A stretch of 60,314 nucleotides of DNA from Hwanghaeella sp. (GTDB lineage: Bacteria > Pseudomonadota > Alphaproteobacteria > UBA8366 > Aestuariispiraceae): contig JANQIT010000017.1 in NCBI GenBank assembly GCA_028282025.1, forward strand, positions 1 through 60,314, read 5' to 3'. The notes below the pieces were generated by a model. The model was given only the letters and a program-made list of their open reading frames with translations, had not been told where the DNA came from and did not search any database. Positions 16,460 to 25,493 of the stretch are shown piece after piece. How positions within the stretch are numbered: the stretch's first letter is position 1; the number at the start of each line of letters is the position of its first letter. A program made the position numbers and the translations under genes.

Positions 16460-17276
16460 GGGAGACGTCACCGGCCACTATAGCAAGGGCGCGCTGCTGG
16501 ACGCCCTGATGGCTGCCTTGCGGGACGATGGCGTCGATTTGGATAGGCTGTCGATCCAGGACCTTGCGCCCTACGATCAATTTCACGGTCGCGGTCTGGA
16601 AGCGACTTTGGAGGTCGCCGATCTTCTGGCCTGCTCCGCCGATGACACGCTTTTGGATATCGGTTGCGGCATCGGCGGGCCGGCACGCTATATGGCGGAC
16701 AGGTTCGGCTGCCGCGTGGTGGGCATCGATCTGACCGCGCCCTTTATCGGCGTGGCGGACCGGTTGACCGAGATGACGGGATTGGGCGGCCGGGTCACGT
16801 TCCGGCAAGGGAATGCGCTTTCAATGGATTTAGACGCGCAGACGTTCGACGCCGCCTATTCGATGAATGTCTCGATGAATATCGCAGACAAGGCCGGATT
16901 CTACGCGGAAATCTTCCGGGTCCTGAAGCCGGGCGCATCGCTGGTCCTCTCGGAACTGTCGAAGGGCGCGGAAGGCGACGTCCAATATCCCACGCCCTGG
17001 GCGCTGACGCCGAACGAAAGTTTTCTGGCGACTTCGGAAGAAACCCTGGAGGGCCTTACGGCTGCCGGGTTCACGATTGTCACGGTCGAGGATACCACGG
17101 CCCAGTCCATCGCCTATGGCGCGAACGCGAAGGCGATGGTCGAACGCGGCGAGAAGCCGCCGCATCGCGCGGTGCAACTGATCCACGGACCGATTGCCTT
17201 GGACGCCATGCGGAACACCGCGGCGGCGGTCAAATCGGGCGCGGCCGTTCCAGTCGAGATTCTCTGCAGAAAATAG
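16449..17276 (+). CDS. SAM-dependent class I methyltransferase
   Basis: A 275-residue methyltransferase. Motif I is LLDIGCGIGGPARYMA, followed by VVGIDLTAPFIGVADRLTE, the post-I acidic residue and the FDAAYSMNVSMNIADK motif and a VLKPGASLVLSE segment. The YDQFHGRGLEATLEVADL front and the layout resemble the sarcosine/dimethylglycine or UbiE/gamma-tocopherol type, so a small-molecule substrate is likely. ATG 16449 is eight bases after GGAAGG; ATG 16443 is an alternative. Overlap with the PAS_5 gene suggests coupled expression; a terminator follows at 17283. Confidence 0.82.
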   Translation: MSCEGDVTGHYSKGALLDALMAALRDDGVDLDRLSIQDLAPYDQFHGRGLEATLEVADLLACSADDTLLDIGCGIGGPARYMADRFGCRVVGIDLTAPFIGVADRLTEMTGLGGRVTFRQGNALSMDLDAQTFDAAYSMNVSMNIADKAGFYAEIFRVLKPGASLVLSELSKGAEGDVQYPTPWALTPNESFLATSEETLEGLTAAGFTIVTVEDTTAQSIAYGANAKAMVERGEKPPHRAVQLIHGPIALDAMRNTAAAVKSGAAVPVEILCRK

Positions 17277-17282
17277 CCGGTT

Positions 17283-17307
17283 CCCGCCGCCAGCGCAGCG
17301 GGGTTTT
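17283..17307 (+). terminator. Intrinsic terminator after the methyltransferase
   Basis: CCCGCCGC (17283-17290) pairs with GCAGCGGG (17295-17302) with one C/A mismatch around a CAGC loop, and GTTTT follows. It lies a few bases past the methyltransferase stop and separates that unit from the paa operon. Confidence 0.55.
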
Positions 17308-17314
17308 CCATCTC

Positions 17315-17366
17315 TTAATATGATACACTTTTCAATTGATTTTTGAAGAAAATCATATCATATTAA
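17315..17366. promoter_or_regulatory. Nested inverted repeats upstream of paaA
   Basis: In a markedly AT-rich stretch, TTAATATGAT (17315-17324) is repeated inverted as ATCATATTAA (17357-17366), a perfect 10-bp pair. Between them sits a second pair, TGATTTT (17337-17343) and AAAATCA (17349-17355). About 60 bases before the paaA start, this is the likely promoter/operator of the phenylacetate operon. No regulator gene of the PaaX or PaaR type is in the window. Confidence 0.55.
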
Positions 17367-17427
17367 CCCTCAACAACGCGGCGTCATGGACGTCGTGCAG
17401 GGATGATCAACGCTCGGAAAACCCGCC

Positions 17428-18444
17428 ATGGCCTACACGATTGCCGAAAAACCGGAAGAGGCTGCCGCCTTCGCCAAGGAAACCGATGTCGAGGAAAATC
17501 CCGAATTGCGGGCGGCTTTCGACGGGAAGGTTGCCGCCGAGGGCAAGGTGGAACCCCGCGACTGGATGCCGGAGAAGTATCGCAAGACCTTGATCCGGCA
17601 AATCTCTCAACATGCGCATTCCGAATATGTCGGCATGCTGCCGGAGGGAAATTGGGTAACCCGCGCGCCGTCTCTGCGCCGCAAGGCGGTGTTGCTGTCA
17701 AAGATTCAGGATGAAGCCGGCCATGCGCTGTACCTCTATAGCGCGGTGGAGACGCTGGGCGTCTCCCGCGACGACCTGTTGGACGCCCTGCATGAAGGCC
17801 GCGCCAAGTACAGCAGCATCTTCAACTACCCGACCCTGACCTGGGCGGATATCGCGGCGATCGGCTGGCTGGTCGATGGGGCGGCGATCGTCAATCAGGT
17901 CTCCCTGCAACGCTGTTCCTACGGCCCTTACTCGCGGGCCATGGTGCGGATCTGCAAGGAAGAAAGCTTCCATCAGCGTCAGGGATTCGAAGCCATGATG
18001 GTGATGGCCCAAGGCGCGCCGGAGCAGAAGAAACTGGCCCAAGACGCACTGAACCGATGGTGGTGGCCGAGCTTGATGATGTTCGGCCCCAGCGACAAGG
18101 ACAGCCCGCATTCGGCGCTAAGCATGGCCTGGCGGATCAAGCGGGATTCCAACGACGATCTGCGCCAGCGGTTCGTCGACATGACGGTGCCGCAGGCGGA
18201 GTATCTGGGGCTGTCCATGCCGGACCCGGACCTCTCATGGAACGAGGAACGCGGCCACTACGATTTCGGCGAGATCGACTGGGAGGAATTCTGGCGGGTC
18301 GTCAACGGCAATGGCATCTGCAACCGCGAACGTTTGGCGGCGCGCCGCAAGGCTTGGGACGACGGCGCCTGGGTCCGCGACGCCGCGATGGCGCATGCGG
18401 AGAAAAAGCGCGCACGGCAAGCACAACAGGCCGCCGCCGAATAA
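17428..18444 (+). CDS. paaA: Phenylacetyl-CoA epoxidase, catalytic subunit PaaA
   Basis: Diiron oxygenase subunit that, with PaaBCE, epoxidises the ring of phenylacetyl-CoA. The 338-residue protein shows diiron ligand helices including [32 protein letters not shown] and [15 protein letters not shown] (the ExxH type), with the long conserved segment [19 protein letters not shown] that is unmistakable for PaaA. It is the first gene of paaABCDE, transcribed rightward from the AT-rich operator region. A single ATG at 17428 gives the expected N-terminus. Confidence 0.97.
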   Translation: MAYTIAEKPEEAAAFAKETDVEENPELRAAFDGKVAAEGKVEPRDWMPEKYRKTLIRQISQHAHSEYVGMLPEGNWVTRAPSLRRKAVLLSKIQDEAGHALYLYSAVETLGVSRDDLLDALHEGRAKYSSIFNYPTLTWADIAAIGWLVDGAAIVNQVSLQRCSYGPYSRAMVRICKEESFHQRQGFEAMMVMAQGAPEQKKLAQDALNRWWWPSLMMFGPSDKDSPHSALSMAWRIKRDSNDDLRQRFVDMTVPQAEYLGLSMPDPDLSWNEERGHYDFGEIDWEEFWRVVNGNGICNRERLAARRKAWDDGAWVRDAAMAHAEKKRARQAQQAAAE

Positions 18445-18502
18445 CGCGCGGCCGCGCACAAGAATTGTCGGTCCGAAGGGGCCCTACGGGAAGGAAAACG
18501 CT

Positions 18503-18790
18503 ATGTCGTCGAGAGAATGGCCGCTTTGGGAAGTGTTCATCCGCAGCAAGGCCGGAATGCACCATCGCCATGCCGGCAGCTTGCGCGCGCCGGACGCGGA
18601 ACTGGCGATACAGAATGCGCGGGATGTCTACACCCGGCGCAGCGAAGGGGTCAGCATCTGGGTGGTGAAGTCGGAAGATATCACGGCCTCCGACCCCGAT
18701 GACAAAGGCATGCTGTTCGATCCTGCGGACAGCAAGGTCTATCGCCACCCGACCTTTTACGAGGTCCCTGACGAAGTCGAACATCTCTAG
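18503..18790 (+). CDS. paaB: Phenylacetyl-CoA epoxidase subunit PaaB
   Basis: A 95-residue small subunit that bridges PaaAC heterodimers and reductase in the epoxidase complex. WPLWEVFIRSKAGMHHRHAGS and the LAIQNARDVYTRRSEGVSIWVV segment are diagnostic. GGGAAGGA stands just ahead of the ATG at 18503. It follows paaA after 58 bases and precedes paaC by 30. Confidence 0.97.
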   Translation: MSSREWPLWEVFIRSKAGMHHRHAGSLRAPDAELAIQNARDVYTRRSEGVSIWVVKSEDITASDPDDKGMLFDPADSKVYRHPTFYEVPDEVEHL

Positions 18791-18820
18791 TATCGGCGTC
18801 GTTTCGAGCGGCAAGGCAAT

Positions 18821-19600
18821 ATGATGGGAATGCAGGTGGCGATGAACAGAGAACAGCATTTCGAATATCTGTTGAGATTGGGCGACAACGCATTGGTGCT
18901 GGGGCACAGGCTTTCCGAATGGTGCGGCCACGGTCCGGTTCTGGAAGAAGATATCGCCATGACCAATGTGTCGCTCGATCTGATCGGTCAGGCGCGGCTG
19001 CTGTACAGCCATGCCGGAGAGGTTGAGGGGCAGGGCCGGGATGAAGACGCGCTGGCCTATCTGCGCGACGTTCTGGATTGGCGGAACTGCCTGCTGGTGG
19101 AGCAGCCCAACGGGGACTTCGCCGACACGATGGCGCGGCAGTTCCTATTCGATTGCTGGAATTTCCTGGTCTTTTCGGAACTTACCGAATCCTCGGACGA
19201 AAAGCTTTCCGCGATTGCCGCGAAGGCGCTGAAGGAGATTTCCTATCACCGGCGTCATTCGGGGGAATGGGTCATACGGCTTGGCGACGGGACCGACGAA
19301 AGCCGCGAGCGGATGATCAAGGGGCTGGCCGGCGTCTGGGGATTTGTCGACGAGATGTTCGAGATGGATTCGGTGGACCGCGCGGCGGTGGACGCCGGGA
19401 TCGGTGTCGACTTGTCCGCCCTGCGTCCGCAATGGGATCGGGACGTTCAGGCGGTCCTGGCGGAGGCGGGCCTTTCCGTGCCGGACGTTACCTGGTCGGT
19501 GAATGGCGGACGGACCAAGGGGATGCACAGCGAACATCTGGGTTTTCTGCTGGCGGAACTGCAATTCATGCAGCGCGCCTATCCCGGTAACGACTGGTAG
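18821..19600 (+). CDS. paaC: Phenylacetyl-CoA epoxidase structural subunit PaaC
   Basis: Non-catalytic partner of PaaA, with the same ferritin-like fold but incomplete metal ligands. FEYLLRLGDNALVLGHRLSEW, CGHGPVLEEDIAMTNVSLDL and HSEHLGFLLAELQFMQRAYP at the C-terminus are typical. Length is 259 residues from ATG 18821 (AAGG ahead); many family members would begin at the ATG at 18842 (MNREQHFEY). Fourth in position in the run with paaD starting 22 bases on. Confidence 0.96.
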   Translation: MMGMQVAMNREQHFEYLLRLGDNALVLGHRLSEWCGHGPVLEEDIAMTNVSLDLIGQARLLYSHAGEVEGQGRDEDALAYLRDVLDWRNCLLVEQPNGDFADTMARQFLFDCWNFLVFSELTESSDEKLSAIAAKALKEISYHRRHSGEWVIRLGDGTDESRERMIKGLAGVWGFVDEMFEMDSVDRAAVDAGIGVDLSALRPQWDRDVQAVLAEAGLSVPDVTWSVNGGRTKGMHSEHLGFLLAELQFMQRAYPGNDW

Positions 19601-19622
19601 GCGATCAGGCGGAGGCGGCGCG

Positions 19623-20144
19623 ATGCCCGTTGTAGAACCGATCCCCGCAGCACGGCCGAACGCGTCGATCTGGGCGTTGTTGCAGACGGTTACCGATCCC
19701 GAAATTCCGGTGCTGACACTGGAAGATCTTGGCGTCATCCGGGACGTGCAGGTCGGGCGGGAAGATGGCGAGGACTGCGTTACCGTTGTGATCACACCGA
19801 CCTACAGCGGATGTCCGGCGATGACGACGATGGAAATCGACATCAGGGACCGTCTGATGTGCGCTGGATATAACACGGTTTCCGTAAAGACGGTGCTGTC
19901 TCCGGCCTGGACCACCGACTGGCTGACCGAGCGCGGGCGCGAAAAGCTGCGGGCCTACGGCATCGCGCCCCCCGAAGAGGCGGCTGGAAAGCGCGCGTTG
20001 ATGGGGGACGATCCCATTATTTCATGCCCGCGTTGCGGGTCCAGGAACACGCGTCAGATCAGCGAGTTTGGATCGACCGCCTGTAAGGCTTTGCACCAAT
20101 GCAATACCTGTCTGGAGCCGTTCGACTATTTCAAATGTATCTGA
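19623..20144 (+). CDS. paaD: Phenylacetate degradation FeS-assembly protein PaaD
   Basis: A MIP18/DUF59 family protein thought to help load iron-sulfur or diiron centres of the epoxidase. The front domain contains LLQTVTDPEIPVLTLEDLGV and TPTYSGCPAMTTMEIDI; the C-terminal zinc ribbon has CPRCGSRNT and CNTCLEPFDYFKC. Length is 173 residues from ATG 19623, with GGAGGCGG ahead; a longer reading starting at 19503 is a shadow of the paaC end. Confidence 0.96.
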   Translation: MPVVEPIPAARPNASIWALLQTVTDPEIPVLTLEDLGVIRDVQVGREDGEDCVTVVITPTYSGCPAMTTMEIDIRDRLMCAGYNTVSVKTVLSPAWTTDWLTERGREKLRAYGIAPPEEAAGKRALMGDDPIISCPRCGSRNTRQISEFGSTACKALHQCNTCLEPFDYFKCI

Positions 20145-20206
20145 GCGGGTGCTCGGAGTAACCCGGCAAGCGGTGCGCCGCAGGCGCGCGAAGAAGGATT
20201 GTACCG

Positions 20207-21316
20207 ATGGTGAAATTTCATCCCTTGAAAGTGCGTGAGGTTCGGCGCGAAACTAAGGACGCCGTGTCGATTGCCTTCGACGTGCCGGAAGATCTTAAGG
20301 ACTCTTACCGCTTTTCGCCGGGCCAGTACCTGACCTTGAAGGCCGAGATCGGCGGTGAGGAAGTGCGCCGGTCCTATTCGATTTGCAGCGCCGCCGGCGA
20401 AGGCGATCTTCGCGTCGCGGTCAAGCGGGTGACGGACGGCGTCTTCTCTCGCTACGCAAACGACGATATCGCAGTCGGCGACAGCATCGACGTCATGGAG
20501 CCCGATGGGCGCTTCACCGTCGATCCGGAAGATCGCGCATCCCGAAACTATGTTGCCTTCGCCGCTGGCAGCGGGATTACGCCGATCATGTCGATTGTGA
20601 AAAGCGTGTTGGCGGGGGAACCGGACAGCACCGTTACTCTTTTCTACGGCAACCGTTCCGTTCAAGGCATTATCTTCCGGGACGCCTTGGAGGATCTGAA
20701 AGACAAGTATCACGAGCGTTTCACGCTGGTGCATCTGCTAAGCGGCGAGGTTCAGGAAGCCCCGCTGCTGAACGGGCGTATCGATGCGCAGAAAGCCGGC
20801 AGTCTGGTGGATACCCTGTTGCAGGTGGACGACGTGGATACCTTCCTGATCTGCGGTCCGGGCGATATGATCGCGGCGGTCACGGAAGCTCTGCAGGGGC
20901 GCGGTGTGCCGGAGTCTAGAATCCGTTTCGAACTCTTCACGGCGGCGGGCGGCGCTCCCCAATCTAAGCCCGCGACGGTGGGCAGCGCGACGCCGTCCGA
21001 TGATGACGGCAATCCCGCGCTGGCGGCCGGGGAGGCGGACGTGACCGTAATCCTGGACGGGGTCCGGACTCAATTCAAACTGGGTGCGGAGGGAGAAAAT
21101 ATTATGAAAGCGGCCCGCGCTGCCGGTGCGGATGCGCCGTTCTCCTGTACAGGAGGGGTCTGTGCGACCTGCCGGGCCCGTCTGGTCGAGGGGCAGGTGG
21201 AGATGGATACGAATTTCGCCTTGTCCGAGGAAGAGTTGGGCATGGGTTATGTTCTGACCTGTCAGTCCCATCCAAGAACAAAAAAGATCGTGGTGGACTA
21301 CGATGACGCCGTCTGA
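20207..21316 (+). CDS. paaE: Phenylacetyl-CoA epoxidase reductase PaaE
   Basis: Electron-transfer subunit passing electrons from NADPH through FAD and a plant-type [2Fe-2S] cluster to PaaA. The FAD-binding motif is RRSYSICSA, the NAD(P) motif AAGSGITPIMSIVKSVL, and the C-terminal ferredoxin part has FSCTGGVCATCRARL plus the distant Cys in YVLTCQSHP. Length is 369 residues, usual for PaaE. Last gene of the operon; the PaaK ligase, PaaG/J/Z and later beta-oxidation genes of the pathway are not in this window. Confidence 0.97.
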   Translation: MVKFHPLKVREVRRETKDAVSIAFDVPEDLKDSYRFSPGQYLTLKAEIGGEEVRRSYSICSAAGEGDLRVAVKRVTDGVFSRYANDDIAVGDSIDVMEPDGRFTVDPEDRASRNYVAFAAGSGITPIMSIVKSVLAGEPDSTVTLFYGNRSVQGIIFRDALEDLKDKYHERFTLVHLLSGEVQEAPLLNGRIDAQKAGSLVDTLLQVDDVDTFLICGPGDMIAAVTEALQGRGVPESRIRFELFTAAGGAPQSKPATVGSATPSDDDGNPALAAGEADVTVILDGVRTQFKLGAEGENIMKAARAAGADAPFSCTGGVCATCRARLVEGQVEMDTNFALSEEELGMGYVLTCQSHPRTKKIVVDYDDAV

Positions 21317-21345
21317 GATTCCGACGCTGGCCCGCGTCCTCCCGT

Positions 21346-21900
21346 TCAGGGTTTGATCAGCACCCGTTCGACGCCTTTGTGCCGGGCCTCGTCAAGGATC
21401 GTCCTGTATTTCGTTGTATCGCCGTTGTTCCAGTCCAGGAATTCCTGCCCGATCAACAGAAACGCAATTTCCTCGCCGCCATGGGTCATCGGCAGGATAA
21501 GGCGTTTGACCCGATGATAGTCTTTCCCGGGGATAAAAAAGTTGCTTTCGCAGAATACCGGGGTCCGCGAATCGACAGCCGCCTGTAGAAACGAATGCAC
21601 ATAGTTCAAATAGGTGCCCGTGATTATCTCCGAGATGGTCAGGCCCGTGGTATCCTGCCCCAGCCTTTCCACCAAATGCGTCCCGATTAGCCGGACCCGG
21701 AATTCTCCGTCCGGCAGGACGTCGGTAATGTAGAGATGCGGCAGAAGGGTCGGAATGGACATGGGATCGATGTCGGACCGGTCCAGGACCTGCTTGTCTC
21801 CCCGGCACGTGTTCCAGTAGGCGTAGAGTTCCAGCAGGAAACTGTTTTTCAGCAGACTGGCCGGGTCCGAAACCGTGGTGAACTGATCGATCTCAGCCAT
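21346..21900 (-). CDS. PAS_5-type protein
   Basis: A 184-residue protein of the PAS_5 family: LLELYAYWNTCRG, DIDPMSIPTLLPHLYITDVLPD, FRVRLIGTHLVERLGQDTTG, then YLNYVHSFLQAAVDSRTPVF and a LPMTHGGEEIAFLLIGQEFL closing segment. It ends in a unique tail of about 20 residues. It has no output domain, so it may act by binding a partner or ligand. It converges with paaE at 29 bases. Together with 15902-16459 it brackets the phenylacetate operon. Confidence 0.85.
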   Translation of the reverse strand: MAEIDQFTTVSDPASLLKNSFLLELYAYWNTCRGDKQVLDRSDIDPMSIPTLLPHLYITDVLPDGEFRVRLIGTHLVERLGQDTTGLTISEIITGTYLNYVHSFLQAAVDSRTPVFCESNFFIPGKDYHRVKRLILPMTHGGEEIAFLLIGQEFLDWNNGDTTKYRTILDEARHKGVERVLIKP

Positions 21901-22040
21901 TCAATCTGCTCCGTTTCTTGCCATACTTCCGCTCTGACCGGACCTGGACCGGGCAATCGGTCTCCCTGAATTATTTTAGCTTCATATGGTAATATTGAAT
22001 TGGCAAGAATTACGGGAAATTCTCCGGCCGTACCGTCCCG

Positions 22041-23189
22041 CTATTGAATGATCGGCAATTCCGGCGGTGCGCGGCGGGACAGCAGGCGCGGCGGCCCATC
22101 CGTGATCAGGATGTTTTCCTCGTGAACCATGATCCGGCCCGGTGCAATTTCCATACTGGGCTCCAGCGTGATCACCGCCCCGATTTCCAGTTGCGTACGG
22201 TCGAAGGAGATGAGCGACGGGCCTTCGGTCAGTTGCAGTCCCAATCCATGGCCGAACCGCCCCACATCCGCGCTCGTCTGTCCGATCACCCGGGCCATGG
22301 CGTTGAACAGATCGCAACAGCGCGCGCCCGGGCGGGCGGCGGTCAGGGCCGCATCGGTCGCGGCATAGAGCGTTCGATAGGCCTGCAACGCATCTTCCGC
22401 CGCATGGCCGAATGCGTAGTTGCGGTCGAAATCGCAGAAATACCCTTGCAGCGTCGAACCGGTATCCAGCATCAAAACATCGCCTTCGCGGATCGGATCG
22501 GCGGTGGGCGGTGAAATAACATCGGCGTAACCGCCTGGACCCGCGCCGCCGACCAGATAGGGCACATCTTCCGCGCCGTTGTTCAGAAGGTCCGTCTTGA
22601 AGGCGCGGAAGGCGTCGTTCAACGGCTGGCCGGTGCTGAACAAGGCGTGCGCGTTCTCGAAACTGTCCGACGCGATTCCGCAGATCGCCGCGATCTTTTC
22701 AACCTCCGCCGGGGATTTCACGAACCGCAGGGCCTGCATAAGCGGGCTGACATCGACGAGGGCGGCGTTCGGCAGGGCCTGCCGCAGCGTGTCGAAATCC
22801 TGCAACGGAATGCGCAGCGTGCTTTCCCTACCCATCGGAATGCCGAGGCGGTTTACGCCCGTCAGGCACGCTGTCAGCAAAGACACGCCATCGTCCTGCT
22901 CGGCGGGTGACGACCAGGTCCGTACATCGTCGATCCAGGTCGCGCGCATCAGCGCCGCGCCGATCTCGGGAATGACGGCGACAGGCTTACCCTTGATGGG
23001 GACCACCAGGAACCAGGGCCGGGTCGGGCTCTGCCAGAACAGGGTCCGAAAGCCGGTAAAGTAGCGGATTTCGGCCTCTGTGGTGAACAGCATCGCGTCG
23101 ATACCCTGCGCGTGCATGGCCCGCTGGGCGCGCTCCAGGCGGCTTTCGAATTCCTCGGCGGGAAAGTCTTGCTGCGTCATGCCGGTCAC
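22041..23189 (-). CDS. M24-family metallopeptidase (Xaa-Pro dipeptidase/creatinase type)
   Basis: A 382-residue protein with an N-terminal creatinase-like domain (AEIRYFTGFRTLFWQSPTRP) and a C-terminal pita-bread domain. Candidate metal ligands are intact: Asp of LMLDTGSTLQGYFCDFDRNY (two), His of GRFGHGLGLQLTEGP, and Glu of VITLEPSMEI and MVHEENILIT. It could be a prolidase, creatinase or an ectoine-hydrolase-like enzyme; sequence alone does not settle which. The GTG at 23189 has AAGGA three bases ahead; an ATG at 23180 is as likely. Cytoplasmic. Confidence 0.85.
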   Translation of the reverse strand: MTGMTQQDFPAEEFESRLERAQRAMHAQGIDAMLFTTEAEIRYFTGFRTLFWQSPTRPWFLVVPIKGKPVAVIPEIGAALMRATWIDDVRTWSSPAEQDDGVSLLTACLTGVNRLGIPMGRESTLRIPLQDFDTLRQALPNAALVDVSPLMQALRFVKSPAEVEKIAAICGIASDSFENAHALFSTGQPLNDAFRAFKTDLLNNGAEDVPYLVGGAGPGGYADVISPPTADPIREGDVLMLDTGSTLQGYFCDFDRNYAFGHAAEDALQAYRTLYAATDAALTAARPGARCCDLFNAMARVIGQTSADVGRFGHGLGLQLTEGPSLISFDRTQLEIGAVITLEPSMEIAPGRIMVHEENILITDGPPRLLSRRAPPELPIIQ

Positions 23190-23468
23190 GATCCTTCAAT
23201 TTTCCATTACTGGAGCATGGATGGCAGGGGACAGTCGACGGGCTCGTCGATGGTAGAGAGACTGATCCGCATCCGGGCCTTTATCAATGGGAACATGCGG
23301 GTAGACGGTGTTTCATCACCCGCCGACAGGGCCGGATGCCGCGTCATTTGATGTTTCGTGCGCGAAATTATGCATCGATCCGCACCGGCCTTTACAAGGG
23401 TAGTCCGGGATTGGCGCGGGATGCTAAGAATTGAAAGGAGGGATCAGGCTCCAACAAAGGGAAACGAC

Positions 23469-24059
23469 ATGAGCAAGCTCGACGATGCCGCACTGGCGCA
23501 ATTGTTCGACGACGCGCGCACCTTCAGTTATTGGCAGGAGGACAAGAGCGTTGACGACGCGCTGCTGCGGGAACTGCACCGGCTGGTCGAATTGCCGCCG
23601 ACATCTGCGAACTGCAGTCCGGGCCGGTATGTTTTCGTCAAGTCCAAGGAGGGGAAGGACCGTTTGGCGCCGGCACTCGCCGAAGGCAATCTCCAGAAAA
23701 CAATGGCGGCCCCGGTCTGCGTCATCGTGGCCCATGACATGGCGTTCTATGAGGAACTGCCGAAACTCTATCCGCCCACCGACGCGCGGTCCTGGTTTGT
23801 CGGCAACGAGCAATTGATTGCCGATACCGCCTTCAGGAACGGGTCTCTCCAGGGGGCCTATCTGATCATGGCGGCCCGGGCGCTTGGATTGGATTGCGGT
23901 CCGATGTCCGGCTTCGACAATGAAAAGGTGGACCGGGAATTCTTCGCAGGCACCGCCATCAAGTCGAATTTCCTGGTCAATCTGGGATACGGAAACCGCG
24001 ACAGGCTACATCCGCGCGTCCCGCGCTTCGCGTTCGAGGACGCCTGCCGGATCGTCTAA
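23469..24059 (+). CDS. RutE-type nitroreductase-fold reductase
   Basis: A 196-residue FMN enzyme similar to E. coli RutE (malonic semialdehyde reductase, also 196 residues). [40 protein letters not shown] and [20 protein letters not shown] are typical of the RutE/HadB subgroup. It stands alone without the pyrimidine-degrading rut genes, so a general quinone or nitro-reductase role is equally possible. ATG 23469 has GGGAA ahead. The 279 bases upstream to the peptidase start hold no gene I can identify. Its end overlaps the end of the convergent HD-GYP gene by 4 bases. Confidence 0.85.
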   Translation: MSKLDDAALAQLFDDARTFSYWQEDKSVDDALLRELHRLVELPPTSANCSPGRYVFVKSKEGKDRLAPALAEGNLQKTMAAPVCVIVAHDMAFYEELPKLYPPTDARSWFVGNEQLIADTAFRNGSLQGAYLIMAARALGLDCGPMSGFDNEKVDREFFAGTAIKSNFLVNLGYGNRDRLHPRVPRFAFEDACRIV

Positions 24060-25417
24060 AACGATCCCGCCTGGTTTGATTCGAGGAACGGCATCCCAAC
24101 CGCCTCGTGGCGGATTGCGTTTTGCGGTTTCTGCGCGGTTCCGCCGGCCTGTCGATATCCGGCGGCGATTCCATAGTAGTGGTCTGCCCGGGCGGCCAGC
24201 GTCTCGAAAATCTCCGCGTCCAACTGTCCGTCGCGCACCATCGCGCGCATGATCCGAACGATTTCCTCGGCCGTCTTCCGGTTGCGGTAGGGTCTTTTCT
24301 GGCTAAGCGCCTGGAAAATGTCGGCAATTGCGACAATGCGCGACCCGGGGTCGAGTTCGTTGCCCTTCAAATGGTTGGGATAGCCGTTGCCGTCCAGGCG
24401 CTCATGATGGTTCGACGCCCACTCCGCGATCCGCGATCCGGGAAAACAACGGTGCAACATCGGGCGGACATTCTTGACGTGCCGTTGGACAATCGAGAAT
24501 TCATCCGGGTTCAGTTTACCCTGTTTCAGGGTGACGTTCGGCGGGGTGTCGACATAGCCGACATCGTGCAGCAGGCCCGCCAGATAAATCTCGGACTGTG
24601 CGCGGGGGCTGAAGCCGATATCCCGCGCAAGCTCCTGACAAATCAGCGCCACCCGTTCCGAATGCCCTACCGTGTCACAGCTCTTACCGTCGACCAGGCG
24701 CGCGATCAGCAGGCTTACCTTCGCCGCTTCTTCGGCATCGGTTTTGACCAGATATTCCGATGTATCCCCCAGATTCCCCGTTACGTTTTGCAACTCTGTG
24801 CCGTTCAGGTGGTTCCAGAAGTCGGTCAGGCGCATCGCCGCGGTCAACGCGGCCCCGAACTCTTCGCAAAACAAGGCGCCGCTGCCGCCGGCGATCGCCT
24901 TCGCCGTGGGAAGGGCCGCGTCCGATAGCGGGGCCGCGGGGTTTTCCTCCGCAAAGCGGAAAATCGCTTCATCCGCGATATTGGCGACATAGATCAGGTT
25001 GGCGGCATCCTTGTCGCATTGCTGTAAGGACAGCTGCGTTAACGCCGGCCACGGGGTGTGGGAGTGCCGCACGGCATTGGCAAAGGGGCGCAGCAAGGCC
25101 GATTGATTGAGATATTCGTACCCGCGCACGCATTCTTCCGCGATGCAGCCGCACGGTTTGCCATCGGTCCCAACGAGCCCGTCTGCGTTGGTGTTAACGC
25201 CGCAATGGTACAATACGCCGGTCAGATGCACGAAACGCTGGCGTTCCTCGGACCATCCCAGTTGCTTTGCGCATTGCTGTGCGATGTAGGCTGTCCGGAA
25301 CGGATGGTCCAACCCGTCCGCGCCGACATAATTCAAGGCGCGGCCGATCCCCAGCACGATGTGCCGCAAATCGATTTTCAGGTCGTCTAGAAAGACGTCG
25401 CTTGTGCCGTGTGGCAT
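24056..25417 (-). CDS. HD-GYP phosphodiesterase with degenerate second HD domain
   Basis: Predicted cyclic di-GMP phosphodiesterase of 453 residues. The C-terminal half is [32 protein letters not shown] (HD pair), and [20 protein letters not shown], then [15 protein letters not shown]. The N-terminal half is a second HD-like domain ([31 protein letters not shown]) in which the HD Asp is replaced by Cys72, so it is probably non-catalytic and regulatory. No membrane segment. Together with the diguanylate cyclase at 3788-4753 it shows c-di-GMP turnover in this organism. Confidence 0.9.
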   Translation of the reverse strand: MPHGTSDVFLDDLKIDLRHIVLGIGRALNYVGADGLDHPFRTAYIAQQCAKQLGWSEERQRFVHLTGVLYHCGVNTNADGLVGTDGKPCGCIAEECVRGYEYLNQSALLRPFANAVRHSHTPWPALTQLSLQQCDKDAANLIYVANIADEAIFRFAEENPAAPLSDAALPTAKAIAGGSGALFCEEFGAALTAAMRLTDFWNHLNGTELQNVTGNLGDTSEYLVKTDAEEAAKVSLLIARLVDGKSCDTVGHSERVALICQELARDIGFSPRAQSEIYLAGLLHDVGYVDTPPNVTLKQGKLNPDEFSIVQRHVKNVRPMLHRCFPGSRIAEWASNHHERLDGNGYPNHLKGNELDPGSRIVAIADIFQALSQKRPYRNRKTAEEIVRIMRAMVRDGQLDAEIFETLAARADHYYGIAAGYRQAGGTAQKPQNAIRHEAVGMPFLESNQAGSF

Positions 25418-25493
25418 GCCCCAATCCGTCCGCTAACTCCTCGGATAGGTAAGATGGAAGGATTAAAACTTCCTTTACGCAAAAAGTTTAGAA

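Noticed and set aside
23190-23468. Possible small RNA or riboswitch before the RutE gene
   Set aside because: No recognisable fold or conserved motif; left unannotated.
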